From Hyphomonadaceae bacterium JAD_PAG50586_4 (GTDB lineage Bacteria; Pseudomonadota; Alphaproteobacteria; Caulobacterales; Aquidulcibacteraceae): a DNA stretch of 64,000 nucleotides. The notes below the pieces were generated by a model, which was not told where the DNA came from, searched no databases, and saw nothing but the letters and a program-made list of their open reading frames with translations. Of the stretch, positions 44,298 through 54,573 are shown in pieces (positions within the stretch are counted from its first letter, which is position 1; each line of letters starts with the position of its first letter). Both the position numbers and the translations under genes were made by a program. Location of the stretch: contig CP096134.1 in NCBI GenBank assembly GCA_023242925.1, forward strand, positions 3,243,501-3,307,500, written 5' to 3'.

Positions 44298-44319
44298 CCT
44301 TCCCCCTCGCGGGGGAAGG
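44298..44319. repeat. Palindromic repeat, REP-like (locus B, unit 1)
   Basis: CCTTCCCCC-TCGC-GGGGGAAGG is a perfect 9-bp palindrome followed by ATGGGTTGGGGG, a flank shared with the unit at 28919. Confidence 0.75.
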
Positions 44320-44374
44320 ATGGGTTGGGGGTGCAAGCGCCACGCATTGAGACGACGACGCTCGCTCCCCGCCT

Positions 44375-44404
44375 CCATCTCCTCCCCGCAAGGGGAGGAG
44401 ATGG
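44375..44404. repeat. Palindromic repeat, REP-like (locus B, unit 2)
   Basis: CCATCTCCTCCCC-GCAA-GGGGAGGAGATGG is a perfect 13-bp palindrome. It sits six bases before the kdsD stop and could stop the minus-strand transcript. Confidence 0.75.
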
Positions 44405-44410
44405 GCGTCA

Positions 44411-45392
44411 TTACCTTACCCCAGCCGCCAACAGATCGTGCATGTGCACGACGCCGGCTGGTTTGCCGTCTTCAACGGCAAACAGCAGATTGATGCGCTT
44501 GGAATTCATGATCGCGATCGCATCCGCCAGCGGCGCATCCGGCGCGATTGTTTTCGGATCTCGCCGTCATCAAGTCGCGCGCGGTTTTGCTGAACATGTC
44601 CGGCGTCAAACGGCGACGGACGTCCCCGTCGGTGATGATGCCGATCAGCTTGCCGCCCTCGATCACACCCGCCGCGCCGATGCCGCCAACGCTCATCGCT
44701 TCGAGCACTTTCGGCACGGTCGTCTCCGGCGAGATCAGCGGATCGTCGCCGCCGATGCGCATCACGTCGCGCACGCGCTTCAGCGCCGCACCCAGTTTCC
44801 CACCGGGATGGATCGCGCCGAAATGGTCAGCGGTGAAGCCGCGCGCTTTCAAGAGCGCCACAGAGAGCGCATCGCCCAACGCCAAGCACATCGTTGTCGA
44901 CGTCGTCGGCGCGGGCGCTTCTTCGCTGGCTTCGCCGCAATCGGGCAGGATGAGTGCCGCCGTCGAGGCGCGCGCCAGCGACGAGTTCGGCTTAAACGTC
45001 ATGCCAATCACCGGCACTTCGATGCGGCGGCAATGATAGAGCAGGTCCGACAATTCCGCCGTCTCGCCAGAGCGCGAAATGGCCAGCACGCAATCGGTTT
45101 CAACGATCATGCCGAGATCGCCGTGGCTGGCTTCAGCGGGGTGGACGAATTGCGCCGGCGTGCCGGTGGAGGCCAAGGTCGCGGCGATCTTGCGCGCGAT
45201 GTGGCCCGATTTGCCCATGCCAGAGACGATCACCCGCCCCTTCGCGCCCGCCAACAAGCGCGCGGCGTGCACGAAGGGCGCCTTCAAATCGGCGGCCAAG
45301 GCCTGCGCCAGCGTCTCCAGCGCCCTGGCTTCGATGCGGATGGTTTCCTGGCCCGCGGCGATCGCTGCGTCAGGCTTGATGATGTCGGTCAT
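44411..45392 (-). pseudogene. kdsD: Arabinose-5-phosphate isomerase (KDO synthesis), frameshifted
   Basis: It converts ribulose-5-phosphate to arabinose-5-phosphate, the first step of KDO. The SIS domain (about 35-180) has VIVSGMGKSGHIARKIAATL, PAEASHGDLGM and SRSGETAEL, and two CBS domains follow (about 205-326). The frame breaks near codon 280 at CC on the minus strand (44556-44557). Removing one base gives ARSKTIAPDAPLADAIAIM and then VHMHDLLAAGVR, ending at 44411, 326 residues as expected. KdsD feeds the kdsA product at 48061. Confidence 0.92.
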
Positions 45393-45529
45393 TGGCGTCC
45401 TTCTAGCGGCTGGCCCCGGTTTGTCACCGCATGGCAGGCGCCCGGATTGCCGTTCCTCGGCGCGGGGGCTACAGGGAGCCCCCTTCGGGCAGGCGCTCTG
45501 GTGCGCCCCTTTATCGGACGCGCGCGCTG

Positions 45530-46636
45530 ATGGCTGCGACTATCCTGGCCTATTCGGACAAGATGTTCACGCCGTCGGAGAGCTTCATCCACCGCTCTTA
45601 CCGCGCGTTCGACCAGCTCTCCCCACTCTTCATCGGCCACGAGCTGCGCGGCCCTACGCCCGAGGGCGTGCGCGCGCTGGAGCTCGGGGCCCTGCACGGG
45701 TTCGGTGGCGAAGCCGGCTTCAAGCAATTCGGCTGGGTGTCGGAAAAGCTGAAGGCGCGGCTGTTGGCGGAAAAGCCGATCGCCATTCATGCGCATTTCG
45801 GAAAATCGAGCGCCTATGCGCTACCGCTGGCGCGCGCGCTCAATCTGCCGCTGGTCGTTACCTATTATGGCGGCGACGCCACCAAGACCCAGAACACGGC
45901 TGACAATTTCGTGCGCGTCTATAATCGCCGCCGCGCGGCTTTGTGGCGCGAGGCTTCGCTCATCCTGCCGTGCTCGGATTTCATTCGCCGCGAGTTGGCG
46001 GCGAAGGGTGCGCCTGAAGACAAAATGGTCGTGCACTACAATGCCGCCGACCCGGATCGCTTCTCGCCCGGCGAAAAGCAAAACATCCTCCTCTTCGCCG
46101 GCCGCTGGACCGAGAAGAAGGGCATCGGCACGCTGATCAAAGCGCTCGCGCGCCTGGGCCCACGTTTGCAGAATTGGCGCGTGCGTTTGCTGGGTGACGG
46201 CGAACTCAAAGCGCCGCTCTTGCACCAGCTCGAAGCCGCGAACGTAAAGGTCGAACTCCCCGGCTGGATTCCTGCGGACGAGATGCCGAAGCATTTTGCG
46301 CAAAGCACGATTGTGTGCGTGCCGTCAGAACGCGCGCGCTCGGGCGATGCGGAAGGCCTGCCGCTCGTGTGCGTCGAAGCGATGCTCTCAAATTGCGCGC
46401 TGGCCGCCACCAAGCACGCCGGCATTCCTGAATGCGTCGAGGATGGAAAGACCGGCTATCTGGTGGATGAGCGCGATGACGCTGCACTGGCGGAGCGTAT
46501 CGGCCGCATGCTCGACGATCCCGAAGGCACGCGGCGCATGGGCGAAGCTGGCCGCGCGCTGGCGCTAGAGCGCTTTAATCTGCTGACGCTGTCGCATCGC
46601 TTGCAGGACCATTTACTGCGCGTTTCGCAAAAGTAA
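45530..46636 (+). CDS. GT4-family glycosyltransferase
   Basis: From ATG 45530 the protein has 368 residues. The N-terminal half contains TPSESFIHRSYRAF, HAHFGKSSAYALPLA and VTYYGGDATKTQ. The C-terminal half has GRWTEKKGIGTLIKALA and PSERARSGDAEGLPLVCVEAM, which holds the donor-binding acidic residues. It transfers a sugar, perhaps to LPS core or a polysaccharide. It is divergent from kdsD, in keeping with an LPS role. Confidence 0.88.
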   Translation: MAATILAYSDKMFTPSESFIHRSYRAFDQLSPLFIGHELRGPTPEGVRALELGALHGFGGEAGFKQFGWVSEKLKARLLAEKPIAIHAHFGKSSAYALPLARALNLPLVVTYYGGDATKTQNTADNFVRVYNRRRAALWREASLILPCSDFIRRELAAKGAPEDKMVVHYNAADPDRFSPGEKQNILLFAGRWTEKKGIGTLIKALARLGPRLQNWRVRLLGDGELKAPLLHQLEAANVKVELPGWIPADEMPKHFAQSTIVCVPSERARSGDAEGLPLVCVEAMLSNCALAATKHAGIPECVEDGKTGYLVDERDDAALAERIGRMLDDPEGTRRMGEAGRALALERFNLLTLSHRLQDHLLRVSQK

Positions 46637-46711
46637 GAGGCGGAGCCGCTGCGGTCAGGGCTAGGGGGCGAACAGCGGCCCCGCCATTGGTCGTGACGAA
46701 CGAGATGGGGA

Positions 46712-46852
46712 TCACGCCACGACCGCCGCGCCGACGGCCAAAACCGGCAACGCGACAACGAGAACCAGGATGGCGGCCACCGCAAGCGAAGCGGCCTTTA
46801 CAGCGAACGGCGTGCCGTTTTCGAGGATGTCGAGATAGGGGTAGCCACGCAT
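46712..46852 (-). CDS. 46-residue single-helix membrane peptide
   Basis: ATG 46852 is preceded by AGGAG (10 bases). The 46-residue product begins MRGYPYLDILENGTPFAV and then has a long hydrophobic helix (about residues 21-45, rich in A, V and L). It is a plausible one-helix inner-membrane small protein. The longer frame up to 47362 belongs to non-coding sequence. Confidence 0.6.
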   Translation of the reverse strand: MRGYPYLDILENGTPFAVKAASLAVAAILVLVVALPVLAVGAAVVA

Positions 46853-46999
46853 TGGATTCTCTCCTGAAAGTTTAATGCCGGCTGTTTTTGGGGAGGATCG
46901 CCGGCTACAACGAGGAAATGGGTAGCCGCCCCCTTGATCGCGAACGAGCGATTGACGACTTGGGTGTGAGCGGATTTCACATCCTTCACGGCGCGCATT

Positions 47000-47914
47000 A
47001 TGAGCCATTTGCCCTCGCTGCAGACGCTGCGCGCCTTCGTCGCCGCGGGTCGCCACAAATCCTATTCGAAGGCGGCTGAAGAGCTGGGCCTCACGCATGG
47101 CGCGGTGAGCCATCGCATTCGCGAATTGGAAGAACGCCTCGGCGTGGCGCTTTTCAAACGCGTCGGCAATTCGATGCAATTGACGGAAACTGGCCAGAAG
47201 CTCGAAGCGCAAGTGCGCCAAGGCTTGTCGCTGCTTGAGCAGGCCTTCACGCCGCCGAAAACCGGAGCAACGAAAGCCAAGCGCCACATCGTCATCACCT
47301 CGGTGCCGAGCATGGGCTCGACCTGGCTGTTCGCGCGGCTCGCACAATTCCGCGCCGAGCATCCCGATCTCGACATCGATCTGCGCGTCTCCGAAGCGCT
47401 CAACGACTACAAGCGCGAGGGCATTGATCTGGGCATTCGGCTCGGCAGCGGCGGCTGGCCGGGTTTAAACGCGGTGAAGCTGTTCGATGAAGCGCTGACG
47501 CCAGTGTGTACGCCGGACTATCGCGATCAGTTGGAGCTGCGCACGCCCGCCGATCTGAGGCGCGCCACCATGTTGCTCAATCCATGGACGCCGTGGTCGC
47601 GCTGGTTTCGCGCCGCCGGGCTCGATTGGCCTGAGCCCGCACGCGGACCGAAGTTTGACGATGCGCCGCTCTTGTTGCGCGCGGCATTGGCGGGCAGCGG
47701 CGTGGCGCTTGGGCGGCAATGGCTGGCGGTGGACGAATTGCGCGCCGGGCGCCTGGTTGCGCCGTTCGACCTCGCGGTGCGCGACGACATGGCCTATTGG
47801 CTCGCCTGGCCCACGGGCCGCGCCGCCAATCCGGACGCGCTGCGCCTGCGCGAATGGCTCGAAGCCCAAGCGGCGTCCGAGGAATTGCCCTGCCCCGTCA
47901 GCGTCGTCGGCTAG
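47000..47914 (+). CDS. LysR-family transcriptional regulator, GcvA-like
   Basis: The 304-residue protein has the N-terminal winged helix-turn-helix (about residues 5-65) in LPSLQTLRAFVAAGRHKSYS, KAAEELGLTHGAVSHRIREL and LGVALFKRVG. The periplasmic-binding-protein-like effector domain is about residues 95-300. This is the type often annotated GcvA. Inducer and target are unknown. Its likely start is ATG 47000; the preceding short peptide gene at 46712 is divergent. Confidence 0.9.
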   Translation: MSHLPSLQTLRAFVAAGRHKSYSKAAEELGLTHGAVSHRIRELEERLGVALFKRVGNSMQLTETGQKLEAQVRQGLSLLEQAFTPPKTGATKAKRHIVITSVPSMGSTWLFARLAQFRAEHPDLDIDLRVSEALNDYKREGIDLGIRLGSGGWPGLNAVKLFDEALTPVCTPDYRDQLELRTPADLRRATMLLNPWTPWSRWFRAAGLDWPEPARGPKFDDAPLLLRAALAGSGVALGRQWLAVDELRAGRLVAPFDLAVRDDMAYWLAWPTGRAANPDALRLREWLEAQAASEELPCPVSVVG

Positions 47915-48060
47915 ATTGAATATCCCAATCGCCGGCATTGGGGCTTTCTAATCGCCAAGCGCGCCCAAATGACGGAGAGTTCACCGTCACCCAGCACATG
48001 CGACCGGTTGAGGCAAAGCTTCCGCCGGCCTATTTGGTTGGGAACCAAGATAGGACGAAA

Positions 48061-48921
48061 ATGAACCCCGCCTCCGTGATCCGTATTCCGCGCGTCGAAA
48101 GCACGCCGCTCGAGATCGGCAACAATCTGCCGCTGACCTTCATCTGCGGCCCCTGCCAGCTCGAAAGCCGGGCGCACGCGCTGGAGACGGCGGAATTCCT
48201 GCGCGACGTGTTCAAGCGCGCCGGCGCCGGGTTCATCTACAAAACCAGCTTCGACAAGGCCAACCGCTCGTCCCTCGGCACCAAACGCGGCGCGGGGCTC
48301 TCGGTGGCCGGGCCGATCTTTGAGGAAATCCGCACCAAGTTTGGCATTCCTGTTTTGACGGACGTGCACCTGCCTGAGCAATGCGAGGAGGTGGCCCAGG
48401 TCGTCGACGTGTTGCAGATCCCGGCCTTCCTCTGCCGTCAGACCGATCTGCTCGTCGCCGCCGCTGAAACCGGCAAGCCAATCAATGTGAAGAAGGGCCA
48501 ATTCCTGGCGCCCTGGGACATGAAGAACGTGATCGCCAAGATCACCGGCAGCGGCAATCCGAACGTGATGGCCTGCGAACGCGGCGCGAGCTTTGGTTAC
48601 AACACGCTCGTCTCCGACATGCGCGCGATCCCGATCATGAAGAGCTTCGGCGCGCCGGTCGTGTTCGACGCCACGCACTCGGTGCAGCAGCCGGGCGGGC
48701 GCGGCGAAACCAGCGGCGGCGAACGCCAATTCGTGCCGATCCTCGCGCGCGCGGCGGTTGCGATCGGCGTGGCCACCGTCTTCCTCGAAGCCCACCCCGA
48801 TCCGGACAACGCCCCCAGCGACGGCCCCAACATGGTGCCGTTCGATCAGCTGGAGGATTTGGTCCGCGATCTGGTGGCGTTCGATAAACTCGCAAAGCGA
48901 ACCGCGATCGCGGCGGAATAA
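48061..48921 (+). CDS. kdsA: 3-deoxy-8-phosphooctulonate synthase
   Basis: It condenses phosphoenolpyruvate with arabinose-5-phosphate to KDO-8-phosphate. ATG 48061 gives 286 residues. FICGPCQLESRAHALETAEFL, FIYKTSFDKANRSS, GIPVLTDVHLPEQC, VNVKKGQFLAPWDM and VFDATHSVQQPGG are the family landmarks, with the catalytic Lys and the metal-binding His/Asp types. The LysR gene lies 146 bases upstream, and kdsD at 44411 provides its substrate. Confidence 0.95.
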   Translation: MNPASVIRIPRVESTPLEIGNNLPLTFICGPCQLESRAHALETAEFLRDVFKRAGAGFIYKTSFDKANRSSLGTKRGAGLSVAGPIFEEIRTKFGIPVLTDVHLPEQCEEVAQVVDVLQIPAFLCRQTDLLVAAAETGKPINVKKGQFLAPWDMKNVIAKITGSGNPNVMACERGASFGYNTLVSDMRAIPIMKSFGAPVVFDATHSVQQPGGRGETSGGERQFVPILARAAVAIGVATVFLEAHPDPDNAPSDGPNMVPFDQLEDLVRDLVAFDKLAKRTAIAAE

Positions 48922-48926
48922 GCCGA

Positions 48927-49010
48927 TCGCCGGCCTCCAGCCGGCGCCTACGCCTTAACGATCAGGCGATCTGCGGCCCTAAACGGCCTGCCGGCTGGAA
49001 GCCGGTGGTC
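48927..49010. repeat. Pair of inverted 15-bp GC-rich units (REP-like)
   Basis: Each arm is itself near-palindromic: CCGGCCTCCAGCCGG at about 48930-48945 and CCGGCTGGAAGCCGG at about 48991-49005. The two are inverted copies of one another with one difference. They could pair into a long hairpin between kdsA and the next gene, or be mobile REP units. Confidence 0.65.
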
Positions 49011-49052
49011 GCAAGTGTGGACGCTCGCTCGAAACCTCCATAAGAACGCGCC

Positions 49053-50024
49053 ATGTTTGAACGACGCATTCTCGTAACCGGCGGGTCCGGCTTTCTGGGC
49101 TCTCACCTGTGCGACCGGCTGGTGGAGCGCGGCGACGATGTGATCTGCGCCGACAATCTGTTCACCGGCCGCAAGCGCAATATCGCGCACTTACTCGATA
49201 AGCCGAACTTCGAGTTCACGCGTCACGACGTGACCTTCCCGCTCTATGTCGAGGTCGACCAGATTTATAATCTGGCTTGCCCCGCCTCGCCCGTGCACTA
49301 TCAGCACGACCCGGTGCAGACGACGAAGACGAGCGTGCACGGCGCCATCAATATGCTGGGCCTCGCCAAGCGTTTGCGCGCGCGCATTTTCCAAGCCTCG
49401 ACCTCGGAAGTGTACGGCGACCCGGACGTGCATCCACAACCGGAAGAATATTGGGGCCGCGTCAATCCGATCGGGGTGCGCTCGTGCTACGACGAGGGCA
49501 AACGCTGCGCAGAGACTCTCTTCTTCGATTATTATCGCCAGCACAAACTCGAAATTCGCGTCGGTCGCATCTTCAACACCTATGGCCCGCGCATGCACCC
49601 CAATGACGGGCGCGTGGTGTCAAACTTCATCGTGCAAGCGTTGAGGGGCGAAGACATCACGCTCTATGGCGATGGGCTGCAAACGCGTTCGTTCTGCTAC
49701 GTCGATGATCTGGTCGAAGCGTTCATTCGCTTCATGGATACGGACGGCGACGTGCCGGGCCCAATCAATCTCGGCAATCCTGGCGAGTTCACGATCAAGG
49801 AATTGGCCGAGCACGTGATCGATCTCACCGGCTCGAAATCGAAGATGATCTTCTTGCCGCTGCCGAGCGACGATCCCAAGCAACGTCAACCGAACATCGC
49901 GAAAGCGCGCGAAATCCTGGGCTGGGAGCCCAAAGTGCCGCTGCGCGACGGGCTCTCGCGCACGATCGCGTATTTCGACGGCCTGCTCAAAGAGGGCGAT
50001 CCGTTGATGGTCGCCCGCCGCTAA
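49053..50024 (+). CDS. uxs: UDP-glucuronate decarboxylase (UDP-xylose synthase)
   Basis: It converts UDP-glucuronate to UDP-xylose. The 323-residue extended SDR has [18 protein letters not shown] at the NAD site, [14 protein letters not shown], the catalytic region [10 protein letters not shown] and [10 protein letters not shown] (Tyr-x3-Lys), and [19 protein letters not shown] with [11 protein letters not shown]. These are diagnostic of the UXS group. It lies in a group that also has ugd (54574), which makes its substrate. Confidence 0.93.
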   Translation: MFERRILVTGGSGFLGSHLCDRLVERGDDVICADNLFTGRKRNIAHLLDKPNFEFTRHDVTFPLYVEVDQIYNLACPASPVHYQHDPVQTTKTSVHGAINMLGLAKRLRARIFQASTSEVYGDPDVHPQPEEYWGRVNPIGVRSCYDEGKRCAETLFFDYYRQHKLEIRVGRIFNTYGPRMHPNDGRVVSNFIVQALRGEDITLYGDGLQTRSFCYVDDLVEAFIRFMDTDGDVPGPINLGNPGEFTIKELAEHVIDLTGSKSKMIFLPLPSDDPKQRQPNIAKAREILGWEPKVPLRDGLSRTIAYFDGLLKEGDPLMVARR

Positions 50025-50112
50025 AATCGCACCCAACGTAATTGTGGCGCTTGCCTCAGCGCGCACTGCAGGCTCACTTTGGCGCTCAAGCAAACGCCAG
50101 GAGAGAGCGGCC

Positions 50113-51146
50113 ATGAGCGCACAGGATCAACCACTCCGCTTGCTCGGCGCGCCAGGCTCGCCGTACACGCGCAAGATGCTGGCGCTGCTACGCTATCGCC
50201 GCATCCCGCACGCCATCATCTGGGGCGGACACCAATCGCCCCCGCCTGATTTGCCGACGCCTAAAGTCAAATTGCTTCCCACCTGCTATTTCCCAACCGC
50301 CGACGGCGATGTTGAGGCCATGGTGGATTCCACCCCGATTATTCGCCGCCTCGAACGCGAGCACCGCGAGCGCTCGGCACTACCGGACGATCCCATCGTC
50401 TCGTTTCTCAACGACCTGATAGAGGATTACGCAGACGAGTGGCTTACCAAGGCGATGTTTCATTATCGCTGGGCGCACAAGCCCGATCGCGAAAACGCTG
50501 GCCCGCTTTTGATCTTCTGGTCGCTGCCGCTATTGCCTGCGGCGGAGGCGGCAAACTGGTCCGCGATGATCACCAAGCGCCAATTCGACCGCCTCTACGT
50601 CGTCGGCTCGAACGATGTGACCGCCCAGACGATCGAGCGCTCTTATGAGCGCTTCCTTGCCGTGCTCGATGATGTGTTGCAGCACAAGGGCTTCGCTTTG
50701 GGCGCACGCCCGGCCGCCGCCGATTTCGCCATCTATGGCCAGCTCACCCAGCTTGGGCTTGTTGAGCCCACAGCCGCCGCCCTCACCGCACGCTATCCGC
50801 GCGTGCGCGCCTGGATCGATCGCATGGAGGACCTCTCAGGGCTTGAACCCAGCGCAGCAGATTGGATGTCGCGCGATGAGGCGCTGCATGCGTGCGCGCC
50901 CTTGCTTGGGAAATCGGGCGCGTCTACGCACCCTTCCTCATTGCCAACGCCGCCGCCGCTCAGGCGGGCGAAGCGAATTTCGAAACCACCATCGACGGCG
51001 CGCCCTGGGCCCAGCCCACCTTCCCTTATCAAGCCAAGTGCTTGCACTGGCTGAGAGAGACGCTTGAGGCGCTGGCGCCGGGGGACCGCACATGGCTTGC
51101 GCCGCACTTGCAGAGCGCCAATCTGGGGGATGCATTGGGCGCCTAG
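50113..51146 (+). pseudogene. Long glutathione S-transferase-like protein, frameshifted
   Basis: ATG 50113 follows GGAGAG. The N-terminal domain begins LRLLGAPGSPYTRKMLALLR, then MVDSTPIIRRLER and LIEDYADEWLTKAMFHYRWA, as in the paralogue at 41453. The second frame continues LRALAWEIGRVYAPFLIANA, then WAQPTFPYQAKCLHWL and NLGDALGA. Adding one C near 50891-50894 restores EALHALRALAWEIG and yields about 344 residues. Not a homopolymer event, unlike most others here. Confidence 0.85.
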
Positions 51147-51580
51147 CTCTGCTCCCAGCGCGCAAAGAATTCAGCATTTTGCGCGCGGGCTTCTTCTTCG
51201 AGCACGCCAAATTCAACCCGCACGCCCGCCGCTTGCAGCCGTTCAACGCCGACGCCGGCCGCAAATGGATGGGGATCACGCGCGGCGATCACAACGCGCG
51301 CGACACCGGCGGCGATAAGTCGATCCGTGCAGGAGGCCGCGCCGTTGCTGCGCTTGGCGCACGGTTCGAGTGTGACGTAGGCGGCGGCGCCGCGCACATC
51401 GCCCGCGCCTTCGATCGCCTGCTCTTCAGCGTGCGGCCGGCCGGTATCGCCAGTGCGCGCTTGGCCCAACACGACACCATCGCGCACCAATACGCAGCCA
51501 ACACTCGGATTCTCACCCGTCCATCCAACGCCCGTCGCGGCGACATCGAGCGCGCGCTGCATGTGCGCGCGGTCGCTCAT
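51143..51580 (-). CDS. RibD-like zinc deaminase, stand-alone domain
   Basis: Only the deaminase half of RibD is present. The zinc motif is HAE (residues 50-52) with [12 protein letters not shown] (Cys74 and Cys84). [20 protein letters not shown] and [15 protein letters not shown] fit the riboflavin deaminase type. The NADPH-reductase half is absent, and its residue pattern is atypical (KRSNG instead of SHHGKT). It could be an unpartnered deaminase or a neofunctionalised one. Its start overlaps the stop of the phosphoglycerate mutase gene (ATGA), and its end overlaps the convergent GST. Confidence 0.82.
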   Translation of the reverse strand: MSDRAHMQRALDVAATGVGWTGENPSVGCVLVRDGVVLGQARTGDTGRPHAEEQAIEGAGDVRGAAAYVTLEPCAKRSNGAASCTDRLIAAGVARVVIAARDPHPFAAGVGVERLQAAGVRVEFGVLEEEARAQNAEFFARWEQS

Positions 51581-52296
51581 GGCCCTAACGGCGGCAGCTT
51601 TTCAGCGCGGCTCTCGTCGAGATAACGCGCAGCGATCGGCTTCAAAGTCGCGTCGAGCTCGATGAGCAACGGATTGCCGGTGGGAATTTCCACACCGACG
51701 ATCTGGTCGTCCGGCACGCCAAACAGATGCTTCACGATCGCGCGCAGCGAATTGCCGTGCGCAGCGATGATGAGGTTCTTGCCGGCCCGAAGATCAGGCG
51801 CCACCGCCTCGTTCCAATAGGGCAGCACGCGTTCGAGCGTCGTCTTCAGCGATTCCGTCGTCGGCAGATTGGCGACGCCCGCGTAGCGGCGATCCTTGGT
51901 GAAATCGAACTCCCCACCCGGGGCCAGCGGCGGCGGGGGCGTATCGTAGGAGCGGCGCCACACCTTCACTTGCGCTTCGCCGTGCTTGGCGGCGGTCTCG
52001 GCCTTATCGAGCCCGGTCAGCGCGCCATAATGGCGCTCGTTCAACCGCCAATTGCGTTCGACGGGCAGCCAGGCGAGTTCGGCCGCATCCAGAGCCAAAT
52101 TACCGGTGCGAATGGCGCGGGTTTGGACGGATGTGAACAATTTGTCGAACGGCACGCCGCTCGCCTTCAAGAGCGCGCCCGAGCGGCGGGCTTGCGCCTC
52201 GCCCTCGGCGGTCAAATTCACATCGACCCAGCCGGTGAAGCGGTTTTCGAGGTTCCATTGGCTTTGGCCGTGGCGGAGCAGCGCAAGATAGGTCAT
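51577..52296 (-). CDS. gpmA: 2,3-bisphosphoglycerate-dependent phosphoglycerate mutase
   Basis: The glycolytic/gluconeogenic enzyme has 239 residues from ATG 52296 (the TTG at 52332 is a weaker option). The phosphohistidine motif [15 protein letters not shown] has its His at residue 9, and [16 protein letters not shown] and [15 protein letters not shown] carry the other active-site residues. The gene is coupled to the RibD-like deaminase downstream. Confidence 0.93.
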   Translation of the reverse strand: MTYLALLRHGQSQWNLENRFTGWVDVNLTAEGEAQARRSGALLKASGVPFDKLFTSVQTRAIRTGNLALDAAELAWLPVERNWRLNERHYGALTGLDKAETAAKHGEAQVKVWRRSYDTPPPPLAPGGEFDFTKDRRYAGVANLPTTESLKTTLERVLPYWNEAVAPDLRAGKNLIIAAHGNSLRAIVKHLFGVPDDQIVGVEIPTGNPLLIELDATLKPIAARYLDESRAEKLPPLGP

Positions 52297-52382
52297 GGGC
52301 GGCTTGGTTTCAGCCTGGCCCGGCCCCGTCAAGAGCCGAAGCCGCTTGGAGCCCTGCGGCCCAAAGGCTAAACCCCAAGACC

Positions 52383-52970
52383 ATGCGTTCCTGGCTTTTC
52401 CATCCCCTGGTTTTCTATCCGCTGGCGATCATCTTCGCGGCGTTCGTAATTGTCGTCAGCCTGCAGCCTCAGGCCTGGCCGCGCGAGCCCGCGCCTGTTG
52501 CAGCGCACGTGGTGGATGGCGCGCTTGTGTTTGAGGGCGCGGCGTTCAATTCCCCGGCCGTCGGCCCAGAGCAGCGCATGACGGTGGTGCGTGATTTCTG
52601 GGGCAATGCGCAGGCGCTGCGCATCGCCCAATTGCCCGGCCAGCCGCTGCCGACGCCAGCCGAGCAAGGCGTGCGCCTGCTGCTCACGCCCGAACACGCC
52701 GCCCTGCTGGAAGACAAGCCCGTCACCATCGAGGTCACCTACAACCCCCTGCCGATCAACATGGCCTCCAATCTGGCGGTCAGCGTCCAAGGCATTGGCC
52801 CAGCTGAATGGGTGAGCCTGGCCATGCCGCCCGAGCCCGGCCGCTTGAGCTTTGAAGCGCCAGCACAATTCGCCGTGAACGGGATTGGGCTTCGCGCGCT
52901 GAGCGGCAGCGAGGATCAGGCCTATGGGGTGGAAATCACCCGCGTTAGAGTGACGCCGCATAGCTCCTGA
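52383..52970 (+). CDS. Single-pass membrane protein, function unknown
   Basis: The 195-residue protein has a short cytoplasmic start [17 protein letters not shown] and one hydrophobic helix (about residues 8-28). A beta-rich periplasmic domain (about 35-190) follows. The layout with [11 protein letters not shown]-like strands is seen in conserved alphaproteobacterial envelope proteins, but no name is assignable. It starts at ATG 52383 and is divergent from gpmA. Confidence 0.65.
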   Translation: MRSWLFHPLVFYPLAIIFAAFVIVVSLQPQAWPREPAPVAAHVVDGALVFEGAAFNSPAVGPEQRMTVVRDFWGNAQALRIAQLPGQPLPTPAEQGVRLLLTPEHAALLEDKPVTIEVTYNPLPINMASNLAVSVQGIGPAEWVSLAMPPEPGRLSFEAPAQFAVNGIGLRALSGSEDQAYGVEITRVRVTPHSS

Positions 52971-53047
52971 GCGACAGCGTGCAATTGCACTTTTCGGCCA
53001 TTTCCCCCAAACCCCCGGCTTCCCCGGGTCTTTGACGGACAATCCCC

Positions 53048-54570
53048 ATGCTGCCTGCGCCGCGCGCAAGCCTTGCCGCCAATTCTGCTGAGTTCGAGAG
53101 CTTGCCGCTGGTGAAGCCCACGGGCTTCCGCGAGTACGACGCACGTTGGTGGTTCGGCATCCCTGGCGCCGAAAAGCCGCCGGAACTCAATCTGCTGGGC
53201 GTGCAGGCGTTGGGCTTGGGTCTGGGCACGCTCGTGCATGAATTCGGCGTCGCGCCGCGCATCGTCGTCGGCCACGATTTCCGCTTCTATTCCACCTCGA
53301 TCAAGCAAGCTTTGATCCTGGGCCTCATGCAGGCCGGCATGGAGGTCAACGACATTGGCCTCGCCCTTTCGCCGACCGCCTATTACGCCCAATTCGCCCT
53401 CGACATTCCGTGCGTGGCGATGGTGACGGCCAGCCACAACGAGAACGGCTGGACCGGCGTGAAGATGGGCGCAAACAAGCCGCTCACCTTCGGGCCGGAG
53501 GAAATGGGCCGCCTCAAAGAGATCGTACTCGGCGGCGCGTTTAAGCCGCGCGCGGGCGGTTCTTACGTGCGCGTCGAAGACATGCGCGAGCGTTACATCG
53601 CCGACATCGTCAGCCGGGTGAAACTGACGCGGCCGTTGAAAGTAATCGCCGCATGCGGCAATGGCACGGCGGGCGCGTTCGCACCCGAAGCGCTGCGTCG
53701 CATGGGCGCGGAGGTCATCGATCTGCACACCGCGCTCGATTGGACCTTCCCGAATTACAACGCCAATCCCGAAGACGCCGAAATGCTGCACGACATGGCG
53801 CATGCGGTGAAGAAGCATGGCGCCGACGTCGCGCTCGGCTTTGACGGCGATGGCGACCGCTGCGGCGTGGTCGATGACGAAGGCGAGGAAATCTTCGCCG
53901 ACAAAATCGGTTTGATGCTGGCGCGCGATCTCTCCGCCCAGCACAAGAACGCCACCTTCGTGGTCGATGTGAAATCCACCGGCCTCTACGCGATCGACCC
54001 TGTGCTGCAAGCCAATGGCGTCACGGTCGATTATTGGAAGACCGGCCATTCCTACATCAAGCGCCGCACCACTGAGCTCGGCGCGCTGGCGGGCTTCGAG
54101 AAGAGCGGCCACTTCTTTTCCGCGAGCCGCTCGGCCTTGGCTATGATGACGGCATCGTCGCCGCCGCCGCTGTGCTCGCCATGCTCGACCGCAATCGGGG
54201 CAAAAATCTCTCCGATCTGCGCAAAGCGCTGCCGAAGAGCTACACCTCTTTGACGATGAGCCCACATTGCGATGACGAGACCAAGTACGGCATCGTCGAT
54301 AAGGTCGTGGCGCAATATCAGCAGCTCGCCAAGGACGGCGGCAAAATCCTCGGCCGCAACATCCGCGACGTGAACATTGTCAACGGCGCGCGCGTCACGC
54401 TGGAAGATGGCGCCTGGGTGCTGGTGCGCGCCTCGTCCAACAAACCCGAACTGGTCGTCGTGGTTGAAAGCATGACCAGCGACGACGACATGAAGGCGCT
54501 CTTCCGCGATGAAGTGAAGCCGCGCCTCGCCCGCTTCGCTGAAGTCGGCGCCTACAATCAGGAGATTTGA
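53048..54570 (+). pseudogene. Phosphoglucomutase/phosphomannomutase, frameshifted
   Basis: It interconverts hexose-1- and hexose-6-phosphates. TASHNENGWTGVKMG carries the phosphoserine, FDGDGDRCGVVDDEGEEIF the metal loop, and GFEKSGHFF the sugar-phosphate site, followed in the other frame by REPLGLGYDDGIVAAAAVLAM. The frame breaks at TTTT 54116-54119, and adding one T restores KSGHFFFREPLG. With it the protein is about 507 residues. It most likely feeds UDP-glucose and GDP-mannose synthesis for the polysaccharide genes around it. Confidence 0.92.
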
Positions 54571-54573
54571 TCC

